Shown: positions 1 through 4,539 of the stretch, one piece after another
Numbering within the stretch: the stretch's first letter is position 1
Layout of the letters: every line of letters begins with the position of its first letter
Program-made: the position numbers and the translations under genes
Assembly: GCA_933226995.1 (NCBI GenBank)
Contig: CAKOFP010000239.1
Location: forward strand, 1-6,977
Direction of reading: 5' to 3'
From: Candidatus Nitrosopolaris rasttigaisensis
GTDB lineage: Archaea; Thermoproteota; Nitrososphaeria; Nitrososphaerales; Nitrososphaeraceae
Length of the DNA stretch: 6,977 bases
Notes under the pieces: generated by a model
Database searches by the model: none
Seen by the model: only the letters and a program-made list of their open reading frames with translations
What the model was told of the DNA's origin: nothing

Positions 1-166
1 GCATCATCATTTCTCTGTATTTTTTAGGGATTAGAGATTCGCCAATCTGATATTTCTTAAACAGTGGCCACATTTGTGGGAGAACATCTTTTGGTGTATT
101 CTTAAAAAATCCAGGAAGCATGCCGAATGTCTTTTCAATATCCTTAACGGTCTCTTCATAACTCAT
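1..166 (-). CDS. AhpD/carboxymuconolactone decarboxylase-like protein, N-terminal part (runs off window)
   Basis: Reading the minus strand from ATG at 166 gives 55 residues that stay open to the window edge. It begins MSYEETVKDIEKTFGMLPGF and continues through a segment reading PKDVLPQMWPLFKKYQIGES and then LIPKKYREMMM. This matches the N-terminus of AhpD-like/CMD-fold proteins: a helix leading to 'FGxxPGFxK', then a Trp-containing helix, then 'IPxKYREMM' just before the usual catalytic CxxC helix. The Cys pair would lie outside the window, so the enzyme cannot be confirmed as an active peroxidase or disulfide reductase. An upstream TTG at 184 is a possible but poorer start. A TTAATA box at 191-197 (minus strand) is about 26 nt upstream of the ATG, consistent with a leaderless transcript. 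The family call is fairly secure; the specific substrate is unknown. Confidence 0.75.
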   Translation of the reverse strand, partial: MSYEETVKDIEKTFGMLPGFFKNTPKDVLPQMWPLFKKYQIGESLIPKKYREMMM

Positions 167-190
167 GATCAGTCTGAAGGACAATCTTCC

Positions 191-210
191 TATTAAGGAG
201 TATTATTTCC
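191..210 (-). promoter_or_regulatory. Candidate TATA region of the AhpD-like gene
   Basis: On the minus strand this stretch reads GGAAATAATACTCCTTAATA. The TTAATA element (centre about 194) is about 26 nt from the ATG at 166, which fits leaderless initiation. The AATAAT element (centre about 203) would instead give a leader of about 10 nt. This is inferred from spacing alone. Confidence 0.35.
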
Positions 211-281
211 ACCAGTATTTCTATACCCGCATATCCATAGCCAAGTATGGATATTGGAAAAGAGAATTCTGGAAATAATAT
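200..281. repeat. Nested inverted repeat upstream of the AhpD-like gene
   Basis: The outer arms TATTATTTCCA (201-211) and TGGAAATAATA (270-280) are perfect reverse complements, with a further G·T pair at 200/281. Nested inside is a second perfect pair, ATATCCATA (231-239) and TATGGATAT (246-254), separated by a 6-nt loop. It lies 34 nt upstream of the AhpD-like ATG. It could be an operator or a structured leader; the sequence does not show which. Confidence 0.5.
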
Positions 282-283
282 AG

Positions 284-544
284 TTATTTATAATACTCAC
301 TTTTAGGACTCTTCAAGCGAGCAATGTGAATTCTAGTCCTGATTCTTTGGAAAAATAATAAAACCCTCAGAAGTCCAAGCAGCATCTTCTCCAAATCCAT
401 TTTTCCAAATGGCAATTGGTTGGTTGTTTTGATATCAAAGGTACTAATGCCTACTGTTGAACTAGAGGTCTTTACCAAACTGTCAGGCATGTTGATACGT
501 ACGAATGAATTATTATTACGTTTTGAAATCCGTCCAGCAGTCAT
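284..544 (-). CDS. Possible small hypothetical protein (uncertain)
   Basis: An 86-residue minus-strand frame that I do not recognise. The N-terminal half is Ser/Thr/Asn-rich. It is followed by an amphipathic, Leu-rich stretch (about residues 49-66, MDLEKMLLGLLRVLLFFQ) and a basic C-terminus (about 67-86). The codons look unexceptional. A TAAAAG box at about 557-565 is too close to the first ATG and would suit the internal ATG at 490 (MPDSLVK) better. A competing plus-strand frame (447-656, or 420-656 from TTG) overlaps it and looks almost as protein-like, so at most one of the two is likely real. No Shine-Dalgarno is visible for either. Treat as weak. Confidence 0.3.
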   Translation of the reverse strand: MTAGRISKRNNNSFVRINMPDSLVKTSSSTVGISTFDIKTTNQLPFGKMDLEKMLLGLLRVLLFFQRIRTRIHIARLKSPKSEYYK

Positions 545-678
545 ATTTGTTAGCGTCCTTTTATCATGGAGACTGCTAGAAGTGACATACTCGAGTGGTA
601 GAAATGAAATCGAAAAACAATATTCAAACTCCCAGCTTGCAGATAATGGTTACTAAATTATTTGTAGCCACAATGATC

Positions 679-1869
679 TTATCGTACAAAGAAAAATCCA
701 ACTGCAATTATAACGTAAACTGCAGTTAGCATGATTCCTTCAAACCAGTTACTCTTCCCATCGTGCGCAATCAAGTTCAATATCAATGCTGCAAGAAAAA
801 CCACAGCCAATTCATAAATTGTGAAAACTAGGTTAAATGGTCTATTAACAACGATTCCGGCTATCACAAGTATTGGAACTACAAAAATGGCTACTTGTGT
901 TCCAGAACCAGCCGCAATTCCTATTGATAAATCAAGTTTACCTTTTCTTGCAAGCATAATTGCGCTACTATGCTCTGCAGCATTTCCTACTATACCCACA
1001 ATAATTGCACCAACGAACATTTCACCAAACCCAAATTTTTTAATTGTCACTTCGAAAGAGCTAACCAATACTTCGCTTACTAGAACAACCCCAATCACAC
1101 TAGCTCCAAGCAATATGATACATTTTTTCTTGCTCCACTGCAAATCATTGGAGTGTTGTTGTTGATTGTCTATATCTTGGTAAACCTTGTGACCTTCATT
1201 GCTTTTTCTTTGTCCATTTTCCTTTTCTTCCCTTTTCACCGAAGGAATTGCAAATAAGTGTTTATGAGTAACAAATGTAAATATTATGCTCGCTATGTAT
1301 ACTCCTAATAATACAAATGCAAGAACATCGCTAATAAATTGAATGTTCCCTTGGTTTGCTAAATTTACTTCCGTAGTTGGTTTTAATACAGTAATGGCTA
1401 GAATACTTGGAACTGCCAATCCAATTATTGCTAAGAATAGCATTGAAGACTGATAGCCTGTATTCTCTTTATTGAAAAATTGTTCTTTCTGCTTTAGACC
1501 ACCTACAATAAGACTCAACCCAAAAATTAAGAGTATGTTGCCAATAATAGAACCTATAATGGATGCTTTCACTAGATTTAATAATCCTGCAGATATAGCA
1601 ACAATTCCAATTATAATTTCGGCGGCATTGCCAAAAGTTACATTGAGCAAAGATGCTACAGTTGGTCCGTAATGTATCGCCAGATGCTCGGTTGAATCAC
1701 CTATTAACTTTGCAAGGGGTATCAACGCAATAGCTGCAAATATGAAAATTAAGAGAGGTTCAGAATGAGTAAATTCTAATACTAATGCCATTGGTGCAAA
1801 GAGAACAAGAAAGTATAATACACTGGATTTTGATAATTTTCCATGAATATCACTATTGTCAAAATCCAA
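679..1869 (-). CDS. cax: Calcium/proton antiporter, CaCA superfamily CAX type
   Basis: A 396-residue integral membrane protein that should exchange Ca2+ (or a similar cation) for H+ across the cytoplasmic membrane. The two hallmark alpha repeats are visible: GPTVASLLNVTFGNAAE at residues 68-84, followed by KASIIGSIIGN (101-111), and VGIVGNAAEHSSAIMLARKG at 291-310, followed by AAGSGTQVAIFV (319-330). The acidic residues E84 and E299 within GNAAE are the expected ion-binding glutamates of the family. About 11 hydrophobic spans flank a hydrophilic, charged central loop (about 206-250), as in CAX proteins. The length is normal. The start is a TTG at 1869: an in-frame TAA lies immediately upstream, and the next ATG (residue 27) would cut into the first membrane span. 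Upstream, a GATAAAATA box and a weak GGTAAG are present. It stands alone on the minus strand, with no operon partner in the window. Confidence 0.95.
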   Translation of the reverse strand: MDFDNSDIHGKLSKSSVLYFLVLFAPMALVLEFTHSEPLLIFIFAAIALIPLAKLIGDSTEHLAIHYGPTVASLLNVTFGNAAEIIIGIVAISAGLLNLVKASIIGSIIGNILLIFGLSLIVGGLKQKEQFFNKENTGYQSSMLFLAIIGLAVPSILAITVLKPTTEVNLANQGNIQFISDVLAFVLLGVYIASIIFTFVTHKHLFAIPSVKREEKENGQRKSNEGHKVYQDIDNQQQHSNDLQWSKKKCIILLGASVIGVVLVSEVLVSSFEVTIKKFGFGEMFVGAIIVGIVGNAAEHSSAIMLARKGKLDLSIGIAAGSGTQVAIFVVPILVIAGIVVNRPFNLVFTIYELAVVFLAALILNLIAHDGKSNWFEGIMLTAVYVIIAVGFFFVR

Positions 1870-1900
1870 TTACGATTCTTACCAAAATAGCTGAATGTAA

Positions 1901-1914
1901 CATTATTTTATCTC
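1901..1914 (-). promoter_or_regulatory. Candidate TATA box of cax
   Basis: The minus strand reads GAGATAAAATAATG here. The AT core (centre about 1907) predicts transcription from about 1881 and a leader of about 12 nt before the TTG start at 1869, including a weak GGTAAG. This is inferred from spacing only. Confidence 0.4.
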
Positions 1915-2128
1915 TTTGGTTTGGTCGATCCTGTGTCGTTACCGACATGGTTTCTATTTCAATCCTGCGTGGGCTCCACTACGGGTTTTGTGCATTTTCT
2001 AGAATTTTGGCCGAACTAAATTGTCAATTATTTTTTTGGAGACCTTTCCTTTACCTATCTTTAAAATCATCCTTCAAAGGTTTCCCTACGACTCTACTAT
2101 CTCCAACTCTTCGCTTCGGAAAGATTCG

Positions 2129-2264
2129 TCATAAGCGACGACCCAAGATCAATGCTCCGCTAAGCATGAAACCTCCAACATCTATCTCTTTTGAATGAAA
2201 AACCTATTCTATCTTTTTGGTTTCGAATGTTCTGTTGTTGACCGAGTTGCCAATTCAATTTCAT
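2129..2264 (-). pseudogene. Possible frameshifted microprotein gene (tentative)
   Basis: Two minus-strand frames overlap and can be joined. ATG at 2264 opens a 34-residue frame starting MKLNWQLGQQQNIRNQKDRI and running through GFSFK. In the neighbouring frame the sequence continues EIDVGGFMLSGALILGRRL to a TGA at 2129. The total span of 136 nt is one base too long for a single frame, so deleting one base in the AAAA/AGAGATAG tract would give a protein of about 44 residues with a hydrophobic Gly-rich end. I do not recognise it. It may be a decayed gene, a sequencing indel or chance. Confidence 0.25.
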
Positions 2265-2458
2265 TTCTTACTTATCATGCTATTATGGTTCCCGAGGGAT
2301 TAAGAAGATCCTGCCGCTATCCGTTAATGCCATTCTTAGTTGTTTGTGCAAGTTAAGTCAAGTCAATCAAAACGGAAGTAAAAGATATTTGTCTGTCTCC
2401 AACATGTCGGGCTAATATCCATCCTTCTTTCTTTGACTTCCAATATTATGATGATACT

Positions 2459-2485
2459 ATCATGACGAAGGCAAATTCGCATGAT
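2459..2485. repeat. Bulged 10-bp hairpin
   Basis: ATCATG (2459-2464), a bulged A, then CGAA (2466-2469) pair with TTCG (2476-2479) and CATGAT (2480-2485) around a 6-nt loop. TTTGTT follows on the plus strand, so it could act as a terminator-like structure for plus-strand transcription. No gene just upstream obviously needs one. Confidence 0.4.
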
Positions 2486-2559
2486 TTTGTTACAACTGGG
2501 TCCAATTGGGATGGCGATGACAGTAATTCTCTAGATGTAGTTAGATAATTCTTCTACCG

Positions 2560-2647
2560 AAAAACAAAAAGAGTCTGAACGACTCCGGGATTATCCCCGT
2601 ACGGTGACCCATACTCAGACGGTCCTCGGTATGCATACTCTAATTCT
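2560..2647 (-). ncRNA. Candidate structured small RNA or attenuator of unknown family
   Basis: On the minus strand a compact run of pairing elements ends in TTTTTGTTTTT (2570-2560). The last hairpin is GAGTC-GTTCA-GACTC (2585-2571), directly before the T-tract, like an intrinsic terminator. An alternative stem, GTCTGAGT (2620-2613) with GTTCAGAC (2580-2573), uses the same 3' bases and would exclude that hairpin. Between them sit a GGGA-TAA-TCCC hairpin (about 2597-2587) and the palindrome CCGTACGG (2597-2604); GTATGCATAC (2629-2638) lies near the 5' end. An AATAATTATAC box (2668-2678) predicts a start near 2647. It is not a canonical tRNA: although GAGTATG and CAGACTC could form an acceptor-like stem, there is no T-loop. 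I saw no SRP, C/D-box or known riboswitch signature. Transcription is inferred, not shown. Confidence 0.4.
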
Positions 2648-2667
2648 GTTAATTTTCTCTTCAAATA

Positions 2668-2678
2668 GTATAATTATT
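2668..2678 (-). promoter_or_regulatory. Candidate TATA box for the minus-strand RNA
   Basis: The minus strand reads AATAATTATAC here. Its centre at about 2673 places a start near 2647, just before the structured segment. This is inferred by spacing. Confidence 0.35.
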
Positions 2679-2733
2679 CAACTCAGTTTCATAAATTAGA
2701 TCTAAAAATATAAAAGTTTTATCAATTAATCAC

Positions 2734-2742
2734 ATTTATATG
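2734..2742 (+). promoter_or_regulatory. TATA box of the 53-residue membrane protein gene
   Basis: ATTTATATG is a good archaeal TATA match. With the usual spacing of about 26 nt, transcription would begin near 2764. That gives a leader of about 20 nt containing the GGGGTGA Shine-Dalgarno (2769-2775) ahead of the GTG at 2786. Confidence 0.5.
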
Positions 2743-2785
2743 TCTCACGCGGACAATAAAAGATGTTAGGGGTGAGCATTGAAAA

Positions 2786-2947
2786 GTGTCTGTGGAATAT
2801 GGCATTTATCCTGCATTCGGGATCGGTGTACCATTAGCGGTCTGGGGATTTCTATCCTACCTAAAGCAGAGTACAGGAAGTAGTAAAATGCAAAAAAGTA
2901 AACCAAGCAAAAAGTCGAAAACACCAATTGGGAGCACCGCAGCCTAA
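2786..2947 (+). CDS. Small single-span membrane protein, 53 residues
   Basis: The protein is not recognised, but it looks real. A GTG start lies 10 nt after GGGGTGA (2769-2775), an SD that complements the 16S 3' end, and an in-frame TGA two codons upstream (2780-2782) fixes this as the outermost start. The protein opens VSVEYGIYPAFGIGVPLAVW, with one hydrophobic, Gly/Pro-containing span (about residues 7-26). It ends in a flexible Ser/Lys-rich tail (about 27-53) with about ten lysines, so the C-terminus is probably cytoplasmic by the positive-inside rule. A TATA box with good spacing lies upstream. A 76-codon minus-strand frame over the same bases (2766-2996) is hydrophobic and Phe/Tyr-rich with no visible signals, and is probably its shadow. 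The gene converges on the 43-residue gene at 3001-3132. Function is unknown. Confidence 0.65.
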   Translation: MSVEYGIYPAFGIGVPLAVWGFLSYLKQSTGSSKMQKSKPSKKSKTPIGSTAA

Positions 2948-3000
2948 TTCTTGTAAACAGAGAAATAGTTGTTGCATGACTCTCAGTTAGATACAATGCA

Positions 3001-3132
3001 TCAGCTTGGACGGCGAATTTTCTTCTTCTTTGGAGGTGGTAGTACTGGTGGAGGGGGTACTACACGTAATATTAACAATCCAGGATCGTCCGCACTGCGC
3101 ATTATGAGTATTTGACTATCAAACTGGATCAT
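3001..3132 (-). CDS. Pro/Lys-rich microprotein, 43 residues (or 33 from an inner ATG)
   Basis: On the minus strand ATG at 3132 opens 43 codons ending TGA. The N-terminal part (MIQFDSQILIMRSADDPGLL) alternates hydrophobic and acidic residues. The C-terminal part is striking: VVPPPPVLPPPKKKKIRRPS, a polyproline stretch followed by a basic tail. A second ATG at 3102 (MRSADDPG) would give 33 residues. The TATAAAAG box at 3139-3146 predicts transcription from about 3118, which favours the inner ATG with a leader of about 15 nt; the longer form would need another promoter. No family is recognised. A Pro-spacer plus basic tail suggests binding to nucleic acid, ribosome or an acidic partner, but that is only inference. 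The overlapping plus frame (2998-3114, Gly-rich) looks like its mirror image. The stop lies 53 nt from the stop of the 53-residue gene. Confidence 0.5.
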   Translation of the reverse strand: MIQFDSQILIMRSADDPGLLILRVVPPPPVLPPPKKKKIRRPS

Positions 3133-3138
3133 TTAATT

Positions 3139-3155
3139 GCTTTTATAGATATAGT
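3139..3155 (-). promoter_or_regulatory. TATA box for the Pro/Lys-rich microprotein
   Basis: The minus strand reads ACTATATCTATAAAAG. The TATAAAAG core (3139-3146) predicts a start near 3118. That lies inside the longer reading frame and so supports the inner ATG at 3102. Confidence 0.4.
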
Positions 3156-3186
3156 TGCGGGTCGTTGACATTAAAACACACTAATT

Positions 3187-3230
3187 TGGTTTTGCAAGAA
3201 ATATGAGCGTAAACCATATTTCTTCAACCA
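3187..3230. repeat. Inverted repeat upstream of the PII-like gene
   Basis: AAGAAATATG (3196-3205) and CATATTTCTT (3215-3224) are perfect 10-bp reverse complements around a 9-nt spacer. Outer arms TGGTT (3187-3191) and AACCA (3226-3230) extend it across an asymmetric bulge. It sits between the divergently transcribed microprotein (start 3132 or 3102) and the PII-like gene (start 3412), a natural position for an operator or small RNA. Confidence 0.5.
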
Positions 3231-3382
3231 TTAAATTTGGAACATGGACCATCTGGCAGCTCAACTACTCCCATAATCGTGCAATCGCAGAAGAAGACAG
3301 CACGACAAAACCAAACAAAACAACAGTTATAGTCTACTAAATGATGTCCAGAGGGCACTATTGCTTGTGTCGTCAGAGAGAC

Positions 3383-3389
3383 TTATTAG
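3383..3389 (+). promoter_or_regulatory. Candidate TATA element of the PII-like gene
   Basis: TTATTAG is centred about 26 nt before the ATG at 3412. This is the spacing expected of a leaderless archaeal transcript and fits the absence of any Shine-Dalgarno. It is a moderate match to the consensus. Confidence 0.35.
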
Positions 3390-3411
3390 TTTCGATTCTG
3401 CTTTCACTAAT

Positions 3412-3756
3412 ATGAAGAAATTGGAGCTTTTGATTCCGCATGAGCGTCTTGAAGCAGTTAACGAACTACTTCATAAGCATAGTGTAGGCGGTATGACGTG
3501 TTACGATGTCAAAGGAAGGGGTCGGTCAAAACAAGAGAGCGTAGATGTCGAAAGAGGTACAAGGTCATACATTCCAGAGCTTGGTCCGCGGACTAAGATT
3601 GAAGTAATTGTAGAAAACACGGTGGCAAAGCGCATTATAGATGATATGCTAAGCGTTATAAGTACTGGTTCATCCTATGATGGCAAGATATTTGTGTCTG
3701 ATATTGCTGAATCTTATGACATAGGGACAAAAGCCGCAGGCGATGCCGCACTTTAA
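3412..3756 (+). CDS. Divergent PII-family (GlnB/GlnK-like) signalling protein
   Basis: The protein has 114 residues, about the usual PII length. The ATG at 3412 is chosen because it gives the canonical MKKLELLI start; the frame extends 17 codons upstream to a TTG, but those residues do not belong to the family. PII landmarks: GGMTCYDVKGRGR (26-38), a T-loop with Tyr53, LGPRTKIEVIV (57-67), the B-loop TGSSYDGKIFV (85-95), and an end reading GDAAL. PII trimers normally bind ATP/ADP and 2-oxoglutarate and control ammonium transport and nitrogen metabolism. Aligned by eye to E. coli GlnB, several ligand residues differ: Gln39 is Ser39, B-loop Gly87 is Tyr89, and Arg101 and Arg103 correspond to Asp103 and Gly105. 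The T-loop region appears two residues longer. Lys90 is kept (Lys92). No amtB or glnA is nearby. Family membership is secure; canonical ligand sensing is doubtful. Confidence 0.88.
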   Translation: MKKLELLIPHERLEAVNELLHKHSVGGMTCYDVKGRGRSKQESVDVERGTRSYIPELGPRTKIEVIVENTVAKRIIDDMLSVISTGSSYDGKIFVSDIAESYDIGTKAAGDAAL

Positions 3757-4041
3757 TGTTCATCTCATAGCAGATTCACTAACATCAGGCTCAGTTGAAT
3801 CTGTTCTGAATAATCTTAAGCAAGCTAAATCACGGAACATATATTCGTGGTGCGCTGCCTGTCTAGAATATTCAGTTTTATGACTTGTTTTGCTAGGCGG
3901 TTATTTGCATATCCAGAGCTCTTTCCACATTTCGAACTCCATTTCAGTTAACCAGTTACGCTTTACATTTGAATCAGTTGTCTAAACGTTTTAGGCATAA
4001 AGGTTACAATTTGGTAAGTCAATGTTAAATCTATCTGCTAT
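3757..4041. other. Spacer after the PII-like gene
   Basis: No complete gene is recognised. T-rich runs at about 3876-3894 (GTTTTATGACTTGTTTTG) could end PII transcription. On the minus strand, ATG at 3998 opens MPKTFRQLIQM, and a neighbouring frame reads TDSNVKRNWLTEMEFEMWKE and on to a stop at 3901. Joined by a frameshift they look protein-like, so this may be a gene remnant. No promoter for it is evident. Confidence 0.35.
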
Positions 4042-4302
4042 ATGTTTAGTCTTCTTTCAGATGATTTTATATCCTTGAATAGGTATATATTACATATGCT
4101 AAACGGTGTACCACACACTGATCAGAGGACTACCACCGTCCGACAGCCTATTGTTATCGTACTTGTAGCAATAGCGATAGTAGCAGTAGTGGGAGGATTC
4201 GTTATCATATCAAATTATGTTATGCCAAATATACACCAATTCTGCCAGAACAAGTTAGGTGCTATACATTGCTATACAGTCCAGTATCATAAAGTCTTTT
4301 AA
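4042..4302 (+). CDS. Small single-span membrane protein with two C-terminal cysteines
   Basis: 86 residues from ATG 4042, or 68 from the inner ATG at 4096 (MLNGVPHTDQ). No homologue is recognised. One strongly hydrophobic span, about residues 36-61 (PIVIVLVAIAIVAVVGGFVI and following), is preceded by a polar, Arg-containing stretch (TDQRTTTVRQ). The positive-inside rule therefore puts the N-terminus in the cytoplasm and the C-terminus outside. The outer tail holds two cysteines nine residues apart (about 68 and 77; CQNKLGAIHC), which could form a disulfide. The AT-rich GTATATATTACAT just before the inner ATG is too close to be its TATA box, so the start stays open. Its stop is 5 nt from the next gene's ATG, suggesting co-transcription. 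Confidence 0.55.
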   Translation: MFSLLSDDFISLNRYILHMLNGVPHTDQRTTTVRQPIVIVLVAIAIVAVVGGFVIISNYVMPNIHQFCQNKLGAIHCYTVQYHKVF

Positions 4303-4307
4303 CTGAC

Positions 4308-4517
4308 ATGACGACCACCACCACCTCCAAAGAAATTACATACGAAAAGAAAGTCGTTGTCAAAAACCTATACATGTCCAATATAGCCGAAGAGTTTATT
4401 GCGATGCAGGTTGATCTGGAAATCCCTCTTGTAATAAGCATTCTAAAAGAATTGGATGTATATAAAGGTCAGACGGATGATGAAAATGAGATGACACTGG
4501 TAAATCATAGGGCATAA
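4308..4517 (+). CDS. Small protein with a probable helix-turn-helix, 69 residues
   Basis: The N-terminus is polar (MTTTTTSKEITYEKKVVVKN). Residues 28-49 (EEF-IAMQVDLEIPLVISILKEL) follow the spacing of a winged-helix recognition unit, IAxxLxxxxxxVxxILxxL, as seen in MarR/Lrp/IclR-like regulators. The C-terminus is acidic. The protein is too short for a complete winged helix, so it would be a minimal DNA-binding module or a partner domain. The helix-turn-helix reading is by eye and should be treated as a hypothesis. The ATG lies 5 nt after the stop of the membrane-protein gene. There is no clear SD, so translation is probably coupled or weak. The next small frame starts 22 nt after its stop. 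Its target is unknown; if it is a regulator, the upstream membrane protein or the adjoining PII and thermosome genes are possible targets. Confidence 0.55.
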   Translation: MTTTTTSKEITYEKKVVVKNLYMSNIAEEFIAMQVDLEIPLVISILKELDVYKGQTDDENEMTLVNHRA

Positions 4518-4539
4518 CAGAATCATCAAAGCTAATGAT

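Larger units (their letters stand above)
167..678. other. Spacer between the AhpD-like gene and cax
   Basis: Apart from the nested inverted repeat (200-281) and the two mutually overlapping small frames (284-544 minus, 447-656 plus), I see no recognised gene, RNA or mobile element. The stretch 274-296 is strongly AT-rich (ATAATATAGTTATTTATAAT) and could serve as a promoter in either direction. No clear T-tract terminator follows the end of cax at 679. Confidence 0.5.
1870..2785. other. Long spacer between cax and the 53-residue membrane protein
   Basis: There is no large gene here. What can be seen: a minus-strand 29-codon frame (1859-1948) that runs into the start of cax; a 23-codon frame (1999-2070, minus); a two-frame minus-strand fragment (2129-2264); a bulged 10-bp hairpin (2459-2485); a 28-codon plus frame (2462-2548); and the structured RNA candidate at 2560-2647. 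The plus-strand 137-codon frame at 1785-2198 begins inside cax and has no protein-family features, so I treat it as chance. From 2641 to 2760 the spacer is very AT-rich and carries back-to-back promoter candidates. Confidence 0.5.
3133..3411. other. Divergent spacer between the Pro/Lys-rich microprotein and the PII-like gene
   Basis: It contains the promoter of the minus-strand microprotein (3139-3155), the inverted repeat at 3187-3230 and a 45-codon plus frame (3203-3340, beginning MSVNHISSTIKFGTW). That frame starts inside the inverted repeat and lacks an SD or good TATA box, so I do not call it a gene. A TTATTAG element at 3383-3389 lies about 26 nt before the PII ATG. Confidence 0.45.

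Noticed and set aside
420..656. 78-codon plus-strand frame from TTG 420 (ATG at 447)
   Set aside because: It overlaps the minus-strand candidate at 284-544 and has no promoter or SD with proper spacing. The two frames cannot be separated without homology, so only the minus-strand one is listed, at low confidence.
1999..2070. 23-codon minus-strand frame MILKIGKGKVSKKIIDNLVR...
   Set aside because: Only GAAGG directly against the ATG, no promoter, and too short to judge. It resembles no complete family.
1785..2198. 137-codon plus-strand frame antisense to the cax start
   Set aside because: It begins inside cax on the opposite strand, has no SD or TATA box, and shows no domain or membrane pattern. 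A low density of stops is expected there by chance.
2448..2510. C/D-box guide RNA starting at ATGATGA (2448-2454)
   Set aside because: No CTGA D box at a suitable distance and no D'/C' pair.
2462..2548. 28-codon plus-strand frame MTKANSHDFVTTGSNWD...
   Set aside because: Too short, with no SD, and its start falls inside the bulged hairpin. No supporting signal.
2571..2640. tRNA gene on the minus strand
   Set aside because: GAGTATG/CAGACTC could form a 6 of 7 acceptor stem, but no T-arm with a TTC loop and no proper D or anticodon arm can be placed.
2766..2996. 76-codon minus-strand frame over the 53-residue gene
   Set aside because: Its hydrophobic, Phe/Tyr-rich translation is what the reverse of the Lys-rich and hydrophobic plus-strand gene would give. 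The plus strand has TATA, SD and start signals.
3203..3340. 45-codon plus-strand frame MSVNHISSTIKFGTW...
   Set aside because: No SD and no good TATA box; the start lies within the left arm of an inverted repeat. The composition is plausible but there is not enough to call it.
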